Assembly: GCF_007993065.1 (NCBI RefSeq)
Contig: NZ_VOPL01000002.1
Coordinates: 1-64,000, forward strand
Reading direction: 5' to 3'
Length of the DNA stretch: 64,000 bases
Source of the DNA: Paracoccus aurantiacus
GTDB lineage: Bacteria > Pseudomonadota > Alphaproteobacteria > Rhodobacterales > Rhodobacteraceae
Each line of letters opens with the position of its first letter. Within the stretch, counting starts at the first letter, position 1. Below, piece after piece: positions 25,762-36,384 of this stretch. Made by a program: the position numbers and the translations under genes. A model generated the notes under the pieces. It was not told where the DNA came from, searched no databases, and saw nothing but the letters and a program-made list of their open reading frames with translations.

Positions 25762-27345
25762 GTGTCGCAATCCACGCCGCAAGACCCGGTCGACCTGTTT
25801 GTTATCGGTGGCGGAATCAATGGCTGCGGCATCGCGCGCGATGCGGCTGGTCGCGGCTTGTCTGTCGTGCTGGCAGAACAGGGCGATCTGGCGCAAGGCA
25901 CATCGTCGGCCTCTACAAAGCTGTTTCACGGCGGGCTGCGCTATCTGGAATATTTCGAGTTCCGTCTGGTCCGCGAGGCGCTTGAGGAGCGTGAAACCCT
26001 GCTGAGCGCCATGCCGCATATCAGCTGGCCGATGCGCTTCGTGCTGCCCTATTCGCCCGATATGCGGTTCGAGAATGACACACCAACCTCGCGGCTGCTG
26101 TCCTTCGTGATGCCGTGGATGAAGGGGCGCAGGCCTGCCTGGCTGATCCGGCTGGGGCTGTTCCTGTATGACAATCTGGGCGGGCGGAAGTTTCTGCCGG
26201 GCACGTCGAAACTGGATCTGTCACAAGACCCGCTGGGCCAGCCGCTGAAACCCGGTTTCCGGATTGCTTACGAATATTCCGACTGCTGGGTTCAGGATTC
26301 GCGGCTGGTCGTGCTGAATGCCCGCGATGCCGAGGCGCGCGGCGCTAAGATCATGACCCGAAGCCGCGTCACCGCCGCATATCGCGAGGGCGATTTGTGG
26401 CGGGTCGAGGTCGATGGCCCGGACGGTCCCGCCACCTATACCGCGCGCGCGCTCGTCAATGCCGGCGGGCCGTGGGTCGAACAGGTGATCCGCGACGTGA
26501 CGCATATCGATTCCACCGAGGGCGTGCGTCTTGTGCGCGGCAGCCATATCGTGACACCGAAGCTTTACGACCACGATCGCTGCTATTTCTTTCAGGGGAC
26601 GGACGGGCGCATCATTTTCGCGATCCCATACGAACAGGACTTCACCCTGATCGGCACGACGGACAAGGACCATCATGCCCCGCCAGAGGATGTGCGCTGC
26701 TCGGACGAGGAGCGCGACTATCTCTGTGCCTTCGCAAGCGAATATTTCGACAAGCCTGTCACGCCTGACGATGTGGTCTGGACCTATTCCGGCGTGCGAC
26801 CGCTTTACAATGACGGGGCGAAATCGGCGACTGCGGCGACACGGGACTATGTTCTCAGTGTCGATGACAAGGGCGCGCCGCTGCTGAACGTCTTTGGCGG
26901 CAAGATCACCACCTATCGGCGCTTGGCGGAAAGCGCGATGGCGAAGCTTGCCCCCTGGTTCGCGGATCTAGGCGGGGACTGGACCGCGCGCGTTCCGCTG
27001 CCGGGTGGCGACTTCCCGGTGAATGGCGTGGCTGCGCTGACTGAAAGCCTGCTGACCGACTATCCGTTTCTGACCCCGGACTGGGCGGGACGGCTGGTGC
27101 GCACCTACGGGACTGAGGCGTTTGACGTGCTTGGTGACGCACGATCCGCGGCCGATCTGGGCCCGGATTTGGGCGCGACCCTGACCGGCGCAGAGGTGGA
27201 TTGGCTGCTCAGCCGCGAATACGCCCACGATGCCGAGGATATTCTTTGGCGGCGCACGAAGCTGGGCCTGCATCTGGCGCCCGGCCAGGTGGCGGCGCTG
27301 GAAGGGTATCTGCGGCAGGCAAAGACGAAAGACGCGGCTGAATAA
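25762..27345 (+). CDS. glpD: Aerobic glycerol-3-phosphate dehydrogenase
   Basis: A 527-residue flavoprotein oxidising glycerol-3-phosphate to dihydroxyacetone phosphate at the inner membrane and passing electrons to quinone. The FAD motif is GGGINGCGIARDAAGRG (16-32), then GTSSASTKLFHGGLRYLE, typical of GlpD, NAGGPWVEQV, and YSGVRPLYNDG. The GTG at 25762 has GGGAGGA just upstream; an open frame back to 25651 would run through the operator region and is unlikely. It leads the glycerol operon. Confidence 0.94.
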   Translation: MSQSTPQDPVDLFVIGGGINGCGIARDAAGRGLSVVLAEQGDLAQGTSSASTKLFHGGLRYLEYFEFRLVREALEERETLLSAMPHISWPMRFVLPYSPDMRFENDTPTSRLLSFVMPWMKGRRPAWLIRLGLFLYDNLGGRKFLPGTSKLDLSQDPLGQPLKPGFRIAYEYSDCWVQDSRLVVLNARDAEARGAKIMTRSRVTAAYREGDLWRVEVDGPDGPATYTARALVNAGGPWVEQVIRDVTHIDSTEGVRLVRGSHIVTPKLYDHDRCYFFQGTDGRIIFAIPYEQDFTLIGTTDKDHHAPPEDVRCSDEERDYLCAFASEYFDKPVTPDDVVWTYSGVRPLYNDGAKSATAATRDYVLSVDDKGAPLLNVFGGKITTYRRLAESAMAKLAPWFADLGGDWTARVPLPGGDFPVNGVAALTESLLTDYPFLTPDWAGRLVRTYGTEAFDVLGDARSAADLGPDLGATLTGAEVDWLLSREYAHDAEDILWRRTKLGLHLAPGQVAALEGYLRQAKTKDAAE

Positions 27346-27396
27346 GAAGAACGGGACAGCACCGGACAGGTGTGTGTCACCGGCAGGAGAGGTTGA

Positions 27397-28479
27397 ATGA
27401 CGCTGGAATTGCAGGGCGTGTCGCGTCTGGTTGGGGGCAGGGTGCATATCCATCCCACCAGTCTGACATTGCAGAAGGGCACGATGAATGTGCTGCTGGG
27501 GCCGACGCTGGCGGGCAAGACCAGCCTGATGCGGCTGATGGCAGGGCTGGACCAGCCAAGCGCGGGCCGTATCCTTTGGGACGGTCAGGACGTGACCGGC
27601 CAGCGTGTGCAGGACCGGGGCGTGGCCATGGTCTATCAGCAGTTCATCAACTATCCCGGCCTGACGGTTTACGAAAACATCGCCTCGCCCCTGCGCATCC
27701 TCGGCCGACCCGCCGATGAGATCGACCGGCAGGTGCGCGAAACCGCCGAGATGATGCGCCTGACCCCCATGCTGACCCGGAAACCGCTGGAACTGTCGGG
27801 CGGCCAGCAGCAGCGCTGCGCGCTTGCCCGCGCGTTGGTGAAGGGCGCGGGTCTGGTGCTGCTGGACGAGCCGCTGGCGAACCTCGATTACAAGCTGCGC
27901 GAAGAATTGCGCGTCGAAATCCCGCGCATCTTCGAAGCCTCCGGCGCGATCTTCGTCTATGCCACCACCGAGCCCGAGGAAGCGCTTCTTCTGGGCGGCA
28001 ACACCGCCACACTTTGGGAGGGCCGGGTAACGCAATTCGGCCCCACGACCGAGGTTTACCGCCAGCCGCAGGACGCGACCACCGCGCGCGTCTTCAGCGA
28101 CCCGCCGATGAATTTCGTGACGGCGCAGAAGCAAGGCGGGCAGGTCACGCTTGGCGGCAGCAGCGCCCCGATTGCCGGTTTCAGCGATCTGCCCGACGGC
28201 AGCTATCAGGCCGGTTTCCGCGCCAATCACCTGCATCTGGCAAAGCACAGCGACGCGGCGATCCCCTTCGATTGCACGCTGTCCGTGACCGAGATCACAG
28301 GGTCAGAGACGTTCATCCATGTCCATCACGACGCCGACCGCTGGGTCGGGCTGGTCGAGGGCGTGCATGACCTGACCCCCGGTCAGCCGCTGACGGTCTG
28401 GCTGGACCCGGCCCATGTTTATCTGTTCGACGACGCAGGCCGGCTTGCCGCGCCCGCATCCTATGCAATGGCGGCCTGA
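27397..28479 (+). CDS. glpS: Glycerol ABC transporter ATPase GlpS-like, with altered H-loop
   Basis: A 360-residue ABC ATPase of the CUT1/MalK type with a C-terminal regulatory domain. The Walker A is GPTLAGKTS, the Q-loop VYQQF, the signature intact LSGGQ (133-137), the Walker B LVLLDEP. The switch histidine is absent: the usual THD is TTE, with T191 at the His position. With the next gene it forms a heterodimer in which only one ATP site is likely to be fully active. It lies 51 bp after glpD and belongs to a GlpSTPQUV-like uptake system known from Rhizobium. Confidence 0.88.
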   Translation: MTLELQGVSRLVGGRVHIHPTSLTLQKGTMNVLLGPTLAGKTSLMRLMAGLDQPSAGRILWDGQDVTGQRVQDRGVAMVYQQFINYPGLTVYENIASPLRILGRPADEIDRQVRETAEMMRLTPMLTRKPLELSGGQQQRCALARALVKGAGLVLLDEPLANLDYKLREELRVEIPRIFEASGAIFVYATTEPEEALLLGGNTATLWEGRVTQFGPTTEVYRQPQDATTARVFSDPPMNFVTAQKQGGQVTLGGSSAPIAGFSDLPDGSYQAGFRANHLHLAKHSDAAIPFDCTLSVTEITGSETFIHVHHDADRWVGLVEGVHDLTPGQPLTVWLDPAHVYLFDDAGRLAAPASYAMAA

Positions 28480-28486
28480 GGGGACC

Positions 28487-29568
28487 ATGGCACAGATCAC
28501 GCTGAAAAACCTCGCCCACAGCTATTATCCGAATCCGCAGACGGACAAGGATTATGCGCTGAAGGAAATGGATCACGTCTGGCAGGATGGCGGGGCATAC
28601 GCGCTGCTGGGATCGTCGGGCTGCGGCAAGACGACGTTGCTGAACATCATCTCGGGCCTGCTGCGGCCCAGTCACGGGCGGGTGCTGTTCAATGACCGCG
28701 ACGTGACGGATGCGGCAACGGCCGAGCGCAATATCGCGCAGGTCTTCCAGTTTCCGGTCGTCTACGACACCATGTCGGTGCGCGACAATCTGGCCTTCCC
28801 GCTGCGCAATCGCGGGATGGATGCGAATTACATCAAGGCCCGCGTCGACCAGATCGCCCAGATGATCGGGATGGAAACGATGCTGTCGCGCAAGGCGCAG
28901 GGGCTGACGGCGGATGCCAAGCAGAAGATCAGCCTTGGCCGCGGCATGGTCCGCGAGGACGTGAACGCGATTCTGTTCGACGAACCGCTGACCGTCATCG
29001 ACCCGCATATGAAATGGGAATTGCGCACGCAGCTGAAGCAGCTTCACCGCGAATTCGGCCATACGATGATCTATGTCACCCATGACCAGACCGAGGCGCT
29101 GACCTTCGCCGACAAGGTCGTGGTCATGTATGATGGTCGCGTCGTCCAGATGGGCAAGCCGGAAGAGCTGTTCGAAACCCCGGCCCATACCTTCGTCGGT
29201 TACTTCATCGGCTCGCCCGGCATGAATTTTCTGGATGCCGATGTGCAGGGCAACCGGGCGCTGCTTCCGGGCGGTGAAAGCGTCGATCTGGGCGCGGAAT
29301 ATGCGCCTGCTGCCGGCAAGGTGCAGATCGGCATACGCCCCGAACATGCCGTGCTGACCGATGGCGCGGGCCTTCCGCTGACCATCAACCGGATCGAGGA
29401 TGCCGGCCGTCACCGCATCCTGCGCGGCGAGGTCATGGGCACCCCCCTGAACATCGTCCTGCCGGAAGGCCAGCCGGTCGAGGGCCACGCCCGCGTCGCC
29501 TTCACCCCCGCCAAGATCAATGTCTATGCCGATGACTGGCGCGTCGCTCCGCTGGGGAGGGCGGCCTG

Positions 29569-29569
<1 letters not shown>
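28487..29569 (+). CDS. glpT: Glycerol ABC transporter ATPase GlpT-like, with degenerate signature motif
   Basis: A 360-residue second ATPase. The Walker A is canonical (GSSGCGKTT), Walker B AILFDEPL and the H-loop YVTHDQ with H199 are intact, but the LSGGQ signature is replaced by LTADAK (140-145). It therefore complements its partner, which keeps LSGGQ but lacks the H-loop His. The C-terminal part is the MalK-like OB domain. Start ATG at 28487 has GAGGGGA upstream, 7 bp after the glpS stop. Its stop overlaps the permease start. This GlpT is an ABC ATPase, not the E. coli glycerol-3-phosphate antiporter of the same name. Confidence 0.88.
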
Positions 29570-30455
<886 letters not shown>

Positions 30456-30456
<1 letters not shown>

Positions 30457-31259
30457 TGCGGATCAAGACCTCTGCCGTGGTGATGGCGCTTTACCTCTTG
30501 TTCCTGATGGTGCCGATCTACTGGCTCGTGAACATGAGCTTCAAGACCAATGCCGAGATCACCGGCGCCTTCACCCTGTTCCCGGACAACTTCACGCTGC
30601 GGAATTATACGGTGATCCTGACCGATCCCAGCTGGTACATGGGTTACGTCAACTCGATCATCTATGTGGTGATGAACACGGTAATCTCGATTGCGGTGGC
30701 GCTGCCGGCGGCTTACGCCTTCAGCCGCTATAACTTCATCGGCGACAAGCATCTGTTCTTCTGGCTGCTGACGAACCGCATGGCCCCGCCCGCCGTTTTC
30801 GCGCTGCCCTTCTTCCAGCTTTATTCCTCGATCGGGCTGTTCGATACGCATATCGCGGTGGCGCTGGCGCATTGCCTGTTCAACGTGCCGCTGGCGGTGT
30901 GGATTCTGGAAGGCTTCATGCGCGGCGTGCCGAAGGAGATCGACGAGACCGCCTATATCGACGGCTATTCCTTCCCGCGCTTCTTCATCCGCATCTTCAT
31001 GCCCCTGATCGCGAGCGGCATCGGCGTAGCTGCCTTCTTTTGCTTCATGTTCAGCTGGGTGGAACTGCTGTTGTCGCGCACGCTGACATCGGTCAACGCC
31101 AAGCCCATCGCCGCCACCATGACCCGCACGGTCAGCGCGTCCGGCATGGATTGGGGCGTGCTGGCGGCGGCAGGGGTGCTGACCATCATTCCGGGTGCCT
31201 TGGTCATCTGGTTCGTCCGCAACTACATCGCCAAGGGCTTCGCCCTGGGGAGGGTCTGA
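30456..31259 (+). CDS. glpQ: Glycerol ABC transporter permease GlpQ-like
   Basis: A 267-residue MalG-type permease with six membrane segments. The first is VVMALYLLFLMVPIYWLV, and the EAA loop is IDETAYIDGYSFPRFFIRIF. It starts at the ATG that overlaps the glpP stop (TAATG) and ends overlapping the DUF2160 gene. It forms the membrane channel with GlpP. This GlpQ is not the phosphodiesterase of the same name. Confidence 0.9.
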
Positions 31260-31684
31260 TGACCGATACTGCAATCCCGACCCGCCGCGCGAACTGGCCC
31301 GCGATCTACGCCACTGCGATCATCATCCTTGGCGCAACCCTTGGTTTCCTGATCTGGGCCACGCCGGTGACGGAAGAAGGCGCGAAGGCATGGACCGATC
31401 CGATGATCCCCGGCGGATGGATGGCATGGACCTTCCCGGTCGCGCTGTTCTTCTGGATCATCGCAAGCCTGCTGGTCCTGTTCACCATACTTGCCGTCCG
31501 CTTCCCGGAAACGCCTCGCCGCGGCATCCTGCGGATCGAAACCACGCGTGGGGACCGGCTGTTCATCACGCTTCTCGGCTCAGCCTTCATCTGCCTTGGC
31601 TGGCTGTTCTTCTTCGGTGCCCCGGTCTGGTGGGGCCTCGGACTTTGCGCCCTTTACGCCACAGCGGTGTTCCGCTGGGTCTGA
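31259..31684 (+). CDS. glpU: DUF2160 small membrane protein (GlpU-like)
   Basis: A 141-residue protein with four predicted membrane helices (about 14-34, 58-82, 98-118, 120-138) and the conserved GGWMAWTFPVALFFW. It starts at the ATG overlapping the GlpQ stop. DUF2160 proteins are found almost only within this type of glycerol transport operon; the role in transport is not established. It has no recognised catalytic residue. Confidence 0.87.
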   Translation: MTDTAIPTRRANWPAIYATAIIILGATLGFLIWATPVTEEGAKAWTDPMIPGGWMAWTFPVALFFWIIASLLVLFTILAVRFPETPRRGILRIETTRGDRLFITLLGSAFICLGWLFFFGAPVWWGLGLCALYATAVFRWV

Positions 31685-31752
31685 GGGCATCACGATAAGC
31701 TGTGGGGCGGTTGTCGCCCCCGGCATATAAAACGTCTCAAGGGGAGGATCAC

Positions 31753-33474
31753 ATGAGACTGACTTACACGACCACCGCCATGGCGCTTGCGCTGATGGTC
31801 ACAGGCGCACCGGCCTTCGCGGATATGGATGCCGCGAAAGCCTTCCTCGATGCAGAGATCGGCGATCTGTCGACGCTCTCGCGCGAGGATCAGGAAAAGG
31901 AAATGCAGTGGTTTATCGACGCCGCTGCCCCGCTTGCGGGCATGGAAATCAAGGTCGTTTCCGAAACCATCACCACGCATGAATATGAATCGAAGGTGCT
32001 GGCCCCGGCCTTCACCGCGATCACCGGCATCAAGGTCACCCATGACCTGATCGGCGAGGGCGATGTGGTTGAAAAGCTGCAGACCCAGATGCAGACCGGC
32101 GAAAACATCTATGACGGCTATGTCAATGACAGCGACCTGATCGGCACCCACTGGCGCTATCAGCAGGCCCGCGACCTGACCAAGTGGATGGAGGAAGAGG
32201 GCAAGGATTTCACCAACCCCGGCCTGGACCTGCCCGACTATTTGGGCCTGAAATTCACCACTGCGCCGGATGGCGACCTGTATCAGCTGCCCGACCAGCA
32301 ATTCGCGAACCTGTACTGGTTCCGCTATGACTGGTTCAACGACCAGAAGACCAAGGACGATTTCAAGGCCAAGTATGGTTATGACCTTGGCGTTCCGGTG
32401 AACTGGTCGGCCTATGAAGACATCGCCGAATTCTTCACCGGCCGCGACATGTCCTATATCGAAGGCGGCCCGACCTCTGCCTGGGGCAACATGGATTACG
32501 GCAAGAAGGACCCCAGCCTCGGCTGGCGTTACACCGATGCCTGGATGTCCATGGCCGGCATGGGCGACAAGGGCGACCCGAACGGTCTGCCGGTCGACGA
32601 ATGGGGCATCCGCGTGGACGAGAACTCGCGCCCTGTCGGGTCCTGCGTGGCGCGTGGTGGCGCGACGAACGACGCGGCGGCAGTCTATGCCGTGACCAAG
32701 GCAATCGACTGGCTGAACAAGTTCACGCCGCCGGAAGCCATGGGCATGACCTTCGGTGAAGCCGGCCCGGTCCCGGCGCGCGGTGATATCGCGCAGCAGA
32801 TGTTCTGGTACACCGCCTTCACCGCCGACATGGTCAAGGAAGGCACTGCGGTCGTGAACGAGGACGGCACGCCGAAATGGCGCATGGCCCCCAGCCCGCA
32901 CGGCGCGTATTGGGAAGAAGGCACCAAGATTGGCTATCAGGACGTGGGGTCGTGGACGCTGCTGAAATCGACGCCCGTGGACCGCGCGCAGGCCGCCTGG
33001 CTTTATGCGCAGTTCGTCGGCTCGAAAACGGTGGATGTGAAGAAATCCCATGTCGGTCTGACCTTCGTTCGGGAATCGACCATTCAGGACAAATCCTTCA
33101 CGGAACGCGCGCCGAAACTGGGCGGTCTGGTCGAATTCTATCGCTCGCCCGCGCGGGTGCAGTGGTCGCCGACCGGCACCAATATTCCTGACTACCCGAA
33201 GCTCGCGCAGCTGTGGTGGCAGAATATCGGGGACGCGCTGTCGGGCGCCAAGACCCCGCAAGAAGCGCTGGACTCGCTCTGCGCCGAGCAGGAAAAGGTG
33301 CTGGAGCGGCTGGAGCGTGCAGGCGTTCAGGGCGATCTCGGTCCGAAGATGAACGAGGAAAAGGACCCGCAGGAATGGCTGGACGAACCCGGCGCACCTG
33401 TGGCGGCACTGGAAAACGAAAAGCCGCAGGGTGAGACGGTTTCCTATGACGAACTGATCAAGTCCTGGCAGTAA
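31753..33474 (+). CDS. glpV: Periplasmic glycerol-binding protein GlpV-like
   Basis: A 573-residue family 1 solute-binding protein, longer than ordinary sugar-binding proteins (about 420), as usual for this glycerol family. The signal peptide is residues 1-23 (ALALMVTGAPAFA). Mature motifs include TIHEYESKVLAPAF-like TTHEYESKVLAPAFTAITG and DLYQLPDQQFANLYWFRYDW. AGGGGAGGA precedes the ATG. It delivers glycerol to GlpPQ. A terminator follows 14 bp after the stop, so this is the end of the first transcription segment. Confidence 0.9.
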   Translation: MRLTYTTTAMALALMVTGAPAFADMDAAKAFLDAEIGDLSTLSREDQEKEMQWFIDAAAPLAGMEIKVVSETITTHEYESKVLAPAFTAITGIKVTHDLIGEGDVVEKLQTQMQTGENIYDGYVNDSDLIGTHWRYQQARDLTKWMEEEGKDFTNPGLDLPDYLGLKFTTAPDGDLYQLPDQQFANLYWFRYDWFNDQKTKDDFKAKYGYDLGVPVNWSAYEDIAEFFTGRDMSYIEGGPTSAWGNMDYGKKDPSLGWRYTDAWMSMAGMGDKGDPNGLPVDEWGIRVDENSRPVGSCVARGGATNDAAAVYAVTKAIDWLNKFTPPEAMGMTFGEAGPVPARGDIAQQMFWYTAFTADMVKEGTAVVNEDGTPKWRMAPSPHGAYWEEGTKIGYQDVGSWTLLKSTPVDRAQAAWLYAQFVGSKTVDVKKSHVGLTFVRESTIQDKSFTERAPKLGGLVEFYRSPARVQWSPTGTNIPDYPKLAQLWWQNIGDALSGAKTPQEALDSLCAEQEKVLERLERAGVQGDLGPKMNEEKDPQEWLDEPGAPVAALENEKPQGETVSYDELIKSWQ

Positions 33475-33487
33475 GACCGGGCGAGGC

Positions 33488-33519
33488 GCGGGCGGCTTCG
33501 GTCGCCCGCCTTTTCTTTT
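33488..33519 (+). terminator. Terminator or attenuator between glpV and glpK
   Basis: GCGGGCGGC (33488-33496) pairs with GTCGCCCGC (33501-33509) around a TTCG tetraloop, followed by CTTTTCTTTT. It probably lowers but may not abolish read-through into the kinase gene 50 bp away. Confidence 0.85.
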
Positions 33520-33569
33520 GATACATTCGCCGGGACGTCCGCGTCCCGCAGCACGGGGGAAGCTGCGCC

Positions 33570-35063
33570 ATGACCCATATTCTTGCCATAGATCAGGGCA
33601 CCACCTCGTCCCGCGCCATCCTGTTTGACAGCGACCTGCGGCCCATCGCGACGGCGCAAGAGGAATTTCCCCAGCATTTTCCGCAGTCGGGCTGGGTTGA
33701 ACATGACCCCAAGGACCTGTGGTCCACGGTGGCCGCGACCGCGCGGGCGGTGATCGAAAAGGCCGGGATCGGGGCGCGCAATATCTCGGCCATCGGGATT
33801 ACCAACCAGCGCGAGACGACGCTGCTTTGGGATCGCAAGACCGGCAAGCCCTTGCACAACGCCATTGTCTGGCAGGACCGCCGCACGGCTGACATCTGCG
33901 CCGCCCTGAAGGATCAGGGGCATGAGGAGATGGTGACTGAAAAGACCGGCCTGCTGCTCGACCCCTATTTTTCGGGCACCAAGCTGAAATGGCTGCTGGA
34001 CAATGTCGATGGCGCGCGCGCCCGCGCCGAGAAGGGCGAACTGGCCTTCGGCACCGTCGATACCTGGCTGATCTGGAACCTGACCGGCGGCAAGGTGCAT
34101 GCGACCGATGCCACCAACGCGGCCCGCACGATGCTTTACAACATTGCCGAGAACCGCTGGGACGATGAAATCCTTGCGCTTCTGGACATTCCCGCCGACC
34201 TGCTGCCAGAGGTTCGCGACAGCGCCGATGATTTCGGAACCACCCGCGCCGATCTGTTCGGGCGTGAAATCCCGATCCTCGGCGTCGCAGGCGATCAGCA
34301 GGCGGCGACCGTCGGTCAGGCCTGTTTCAAGCCCGGCATGATGAAATCGACCTATGGGACCGGCTGCTTCGCGCTGCTGAACACTGGCGATCAGATGGTG
34401 CCGTCGACCAACCGGCTGCTGACGACCATCGCTTACCGGCTGGACGGAAAGACCACCTATGCGCTGGAAGGGTCGATCTTCATTGCGGGCGCGGTGGTGC
34501 AGTGGCTGCGCGACGGGCTGAAGATCATCCGCGAGGCCTCGGAAACCCAGCCGCTGGCGAATAAGGCGGACGCTTCTCAGGATGTGGTGATGGTGCCGGC
34601 CTTCACCGGGCTTGGCGCGCCCTATTGGCGGCCCGACAGCCGCGGCGCGATCTACGGGTTGACGCGCAATTCCGGGCCTGCCGAATTTGCCCGCGCGGCG
34701 CTGGAAAGCGTGGGTTATCAGACCCGTGACCTGCTGGAAGCCATGCGCGCGGACTGGACCGCCGAAAGCGACGGAGAGGGCGTCTTGCGCGTCGATGGCG
34801 GCATGGCTGCATCCGATTGGGCGATGCAGTTCCTTTCGGATATTCTGGGCGCGTCGGTCGACCGCCCCGAGGTGACGGAAACCACGGCCTTGGGTGCCGC
34901 ATGGCTGGCCGGGATGAAAGCCGGGATCTATCCCGACCAGGATGGGTTTGCGGCAAGCTGGGCGCTGGAACGGCGCTTCGATCCCTTGATGGAGGAAGAC
35001 GAGCGCAGCGCAAAATACGCCCGCTGGCAGCGCGCCGTGCAGGCGACGATTTCCGCGACATGA
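33570..35063 (+). CDS. glpK: Glycerol kinase
   Basis: A 497-residue FGGY-family kinase making glycerol-3-phosphate from glycerol and ATP. The N-terminus is [17 protein letters not shown], with substrate motif [31 protein letters not shown], and the C-terminal ATP motif [20 protein letters not shown]. Length and motifs are normal. It lies after the transporter terminator and overlaps the following iron-ADH gene by 4 bp. Its product feeds GlpD and is the expected ligand of the repressor. Confidence 0.95.
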   Translation: MTHILAIDQGTTSSRAILFDSDLRPIATAQEEFPQHFPQSGWVEHDPKDLWSTVAATARAVIEKAGIGARNISAIGITNQRETTLLWDRKTGKPLHNAIVWQDRRTADICAALKDQGHEEMVTEKTGLLLDPYFSGTKLKWLLDNVDGARARAEKGELAFGTVDTWLIWNLTGGKVHATDATNAARTMLYNIAENRWDDEILALLDIPADLLPEVRDSADDFGTTRADLFGREIPILGVAGDQQAATVGQACFKPGMMKSTYGTGCFALLNTGDQMVPSTNRLLTTIAYRLDGKTTYALEGSIFIAGAVVQWLRDGLKIIREASETQPLANKADASQDVVMVPAFTGLGAPYWRPDSRGAIYGLTRNSGPAEFARAALESVGYQTRDLLEAMRADWTAESDGEGVLRVDGGMAASDWAMQFLSDILGASVDRPEVTETTALGAAWLAGMKAGIYPDQDGFAASWALERRFDPLMEEDERSAKYARWQRAVQATISAT

Positions 35064-36214
35064 GCACGCCCGCAATTCCCGCCTTCGGCTTCGCGTTGCC
35101 CGGACAGGTGCTGTTCGGCAGGGGAGAGGCCGCGAAGGCACCCGGCCTGACCCTGCAATTCGGCCGGCGCGGGCTGGTCGTCCACGGCGCATCGCCCGCG
35201 CGGGCTGTCTGGCTTGTCGATGCGCTGCGCGATGCGGGCGCGCAGATCACGACCCTGTCCTGCGGGGCAGAGCCCACCTTGCCGATGCTGCTGGATGCGC
35301 TGACACAGGCCCGCGAGGCGCGGCCCGATTGGGTGTTGGCAATCGGCGGCGGCGCGGTAATCGACATGGGCAAGGCGCTGGCGGCGCTGATCCCCGCGAC
35401 CTCTGACCCGATGGATCATCTGGAGGTGGTGGGTCGCGGTCTGCCGCTGTTGGTGGACCCGTTGCCCTTTATCGCCATGTCCACAACGGCAGGCACCGGG
35501 GCAGAGGCCACGCGCAACGCCGTGATCGGTCTGCCCGATCATGGCCGCAAGGTGTCCTTGCGCGACGCCCGGATGCTGCCCCGCATCGCCATTGTCGATC
35601 CCGCGCTGACCGATCATTGCCCTCACGCGGTGACGCTCGCTTCGGGACTGGACGCGCTGGCACAGGTGATCGAGCCTTATGTTTCCGCCAAGGCGACGCC
35701 CTTTACCGACGCGATCTCTGGCCCGGCAATCGCGCCAGGTCTGAAGGCATTGCAAAAACTGATGCAGGGCGAGGACGCAGCCGCGCGCGATGTCATGGCA
35801 TGGGTCAGCCTGTCAGGCGGTGTCGCGCTTGCAAATGGCGGTCTGGGCGCGGTGCACGGTTTCGCAGGGGTGATCGGGGGCGAAACGGGTGCCGCACATG
35901 GCGCAATCTGCGGCGTGCTGCTGGGGCCGGTGCTTGACGCCAATCGCGCCTGCGCAACGGGCGAGGCCGCGCGCCGCATTGCCGATATCTGCGATCTGCT
36001 GGCCACCGCATTCGGCGTCGATGCTGGCGACGCGCCTGCGGCATTGGCAGATTGGGCACGTGATGCGGGCCTGCCTTCGCTTTCCGCGCAGGGCCTGACC
36101 GCAGCGCGGCACGCCGATGTCGCTGTGGCAGCGACGCAAAGTTCTTCCTATAAGGGGAATCCGGCCCCGCTCGACACCGACGATCTTCTGCGAATCCTTG
36201 CGCGCGCAGGCTAG
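35060..36214 (+). CDS. Iron-containing alcohol dehydrogenase
   Basis: A 384-residue type III ADH. The NAD-binding motif is [11 protein letters not shown], followed by [16 protein letters not shown]. Metal ligands are expected from [14 protein letters not shown] (Asp) and [19 protein letters not shown] (His residues). The overlap of 4 bp with glpK (ATGA) places it in the glycerol operon, so it may oxidise glycerol or reduce a related C3 aldehyde. Members of this family also act on maleylacetate, lactaldehyde and butanol, so the substrate is not certain. Confidence 0.85.
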   Translation: MSTPAIPAFGFALPGQVLFGRGEAAKAPGLTLQFGRRGLVVHGASPARAVWLVDALRDAGAQITTLSCGAEPTLPMLLDALTQAREARPDWVLAIGGGAVIDMGKALAALIPATSDPMDHLEVVGRGLPLLVDPLPFIAMSTTAGTGAEATRNAVIGLPDHGRKVSLRDARMLPRIAIVDPALTDHCPHAVTLASGLDALAQVIEPYVSAKATPFTDAISGPAIAPGLKALQKLMQGEDAAARDVMAWVSLSGGVALANGGLGAVHGFAGVIGGETGAAHGAICGVLLGPVLDANRACATGEAARRIADICDLLATAFGVDAGDAPAALADWARDAGLPSLSAQGLTAARHADVAVAATQSSSYKGNPAPLDTDDLLRILARAG

Positions 36215-36384
36215 CGCATTGCAGCGCGCTGTTGCGCTTGCACGTCATATTGGTCATAGGGGAGCTTGAGAGCGGATGCTGCCCGTGCCGAAGAAGCCGT
36301 CCGATCCGATCTCCATCGAATGTTGCCCTTCGGGTAGGGTTGTCCGCTGCGTCGCGGAGACCTTCGTGAAAGGCGGGGCTCACG

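Noticed and set aside
31690..35192. Minus-strand frames of more than 500 codons opposite glpV and glpK
   Set aside because: Antisense shadows of clear glycerol genes, with no family signature.
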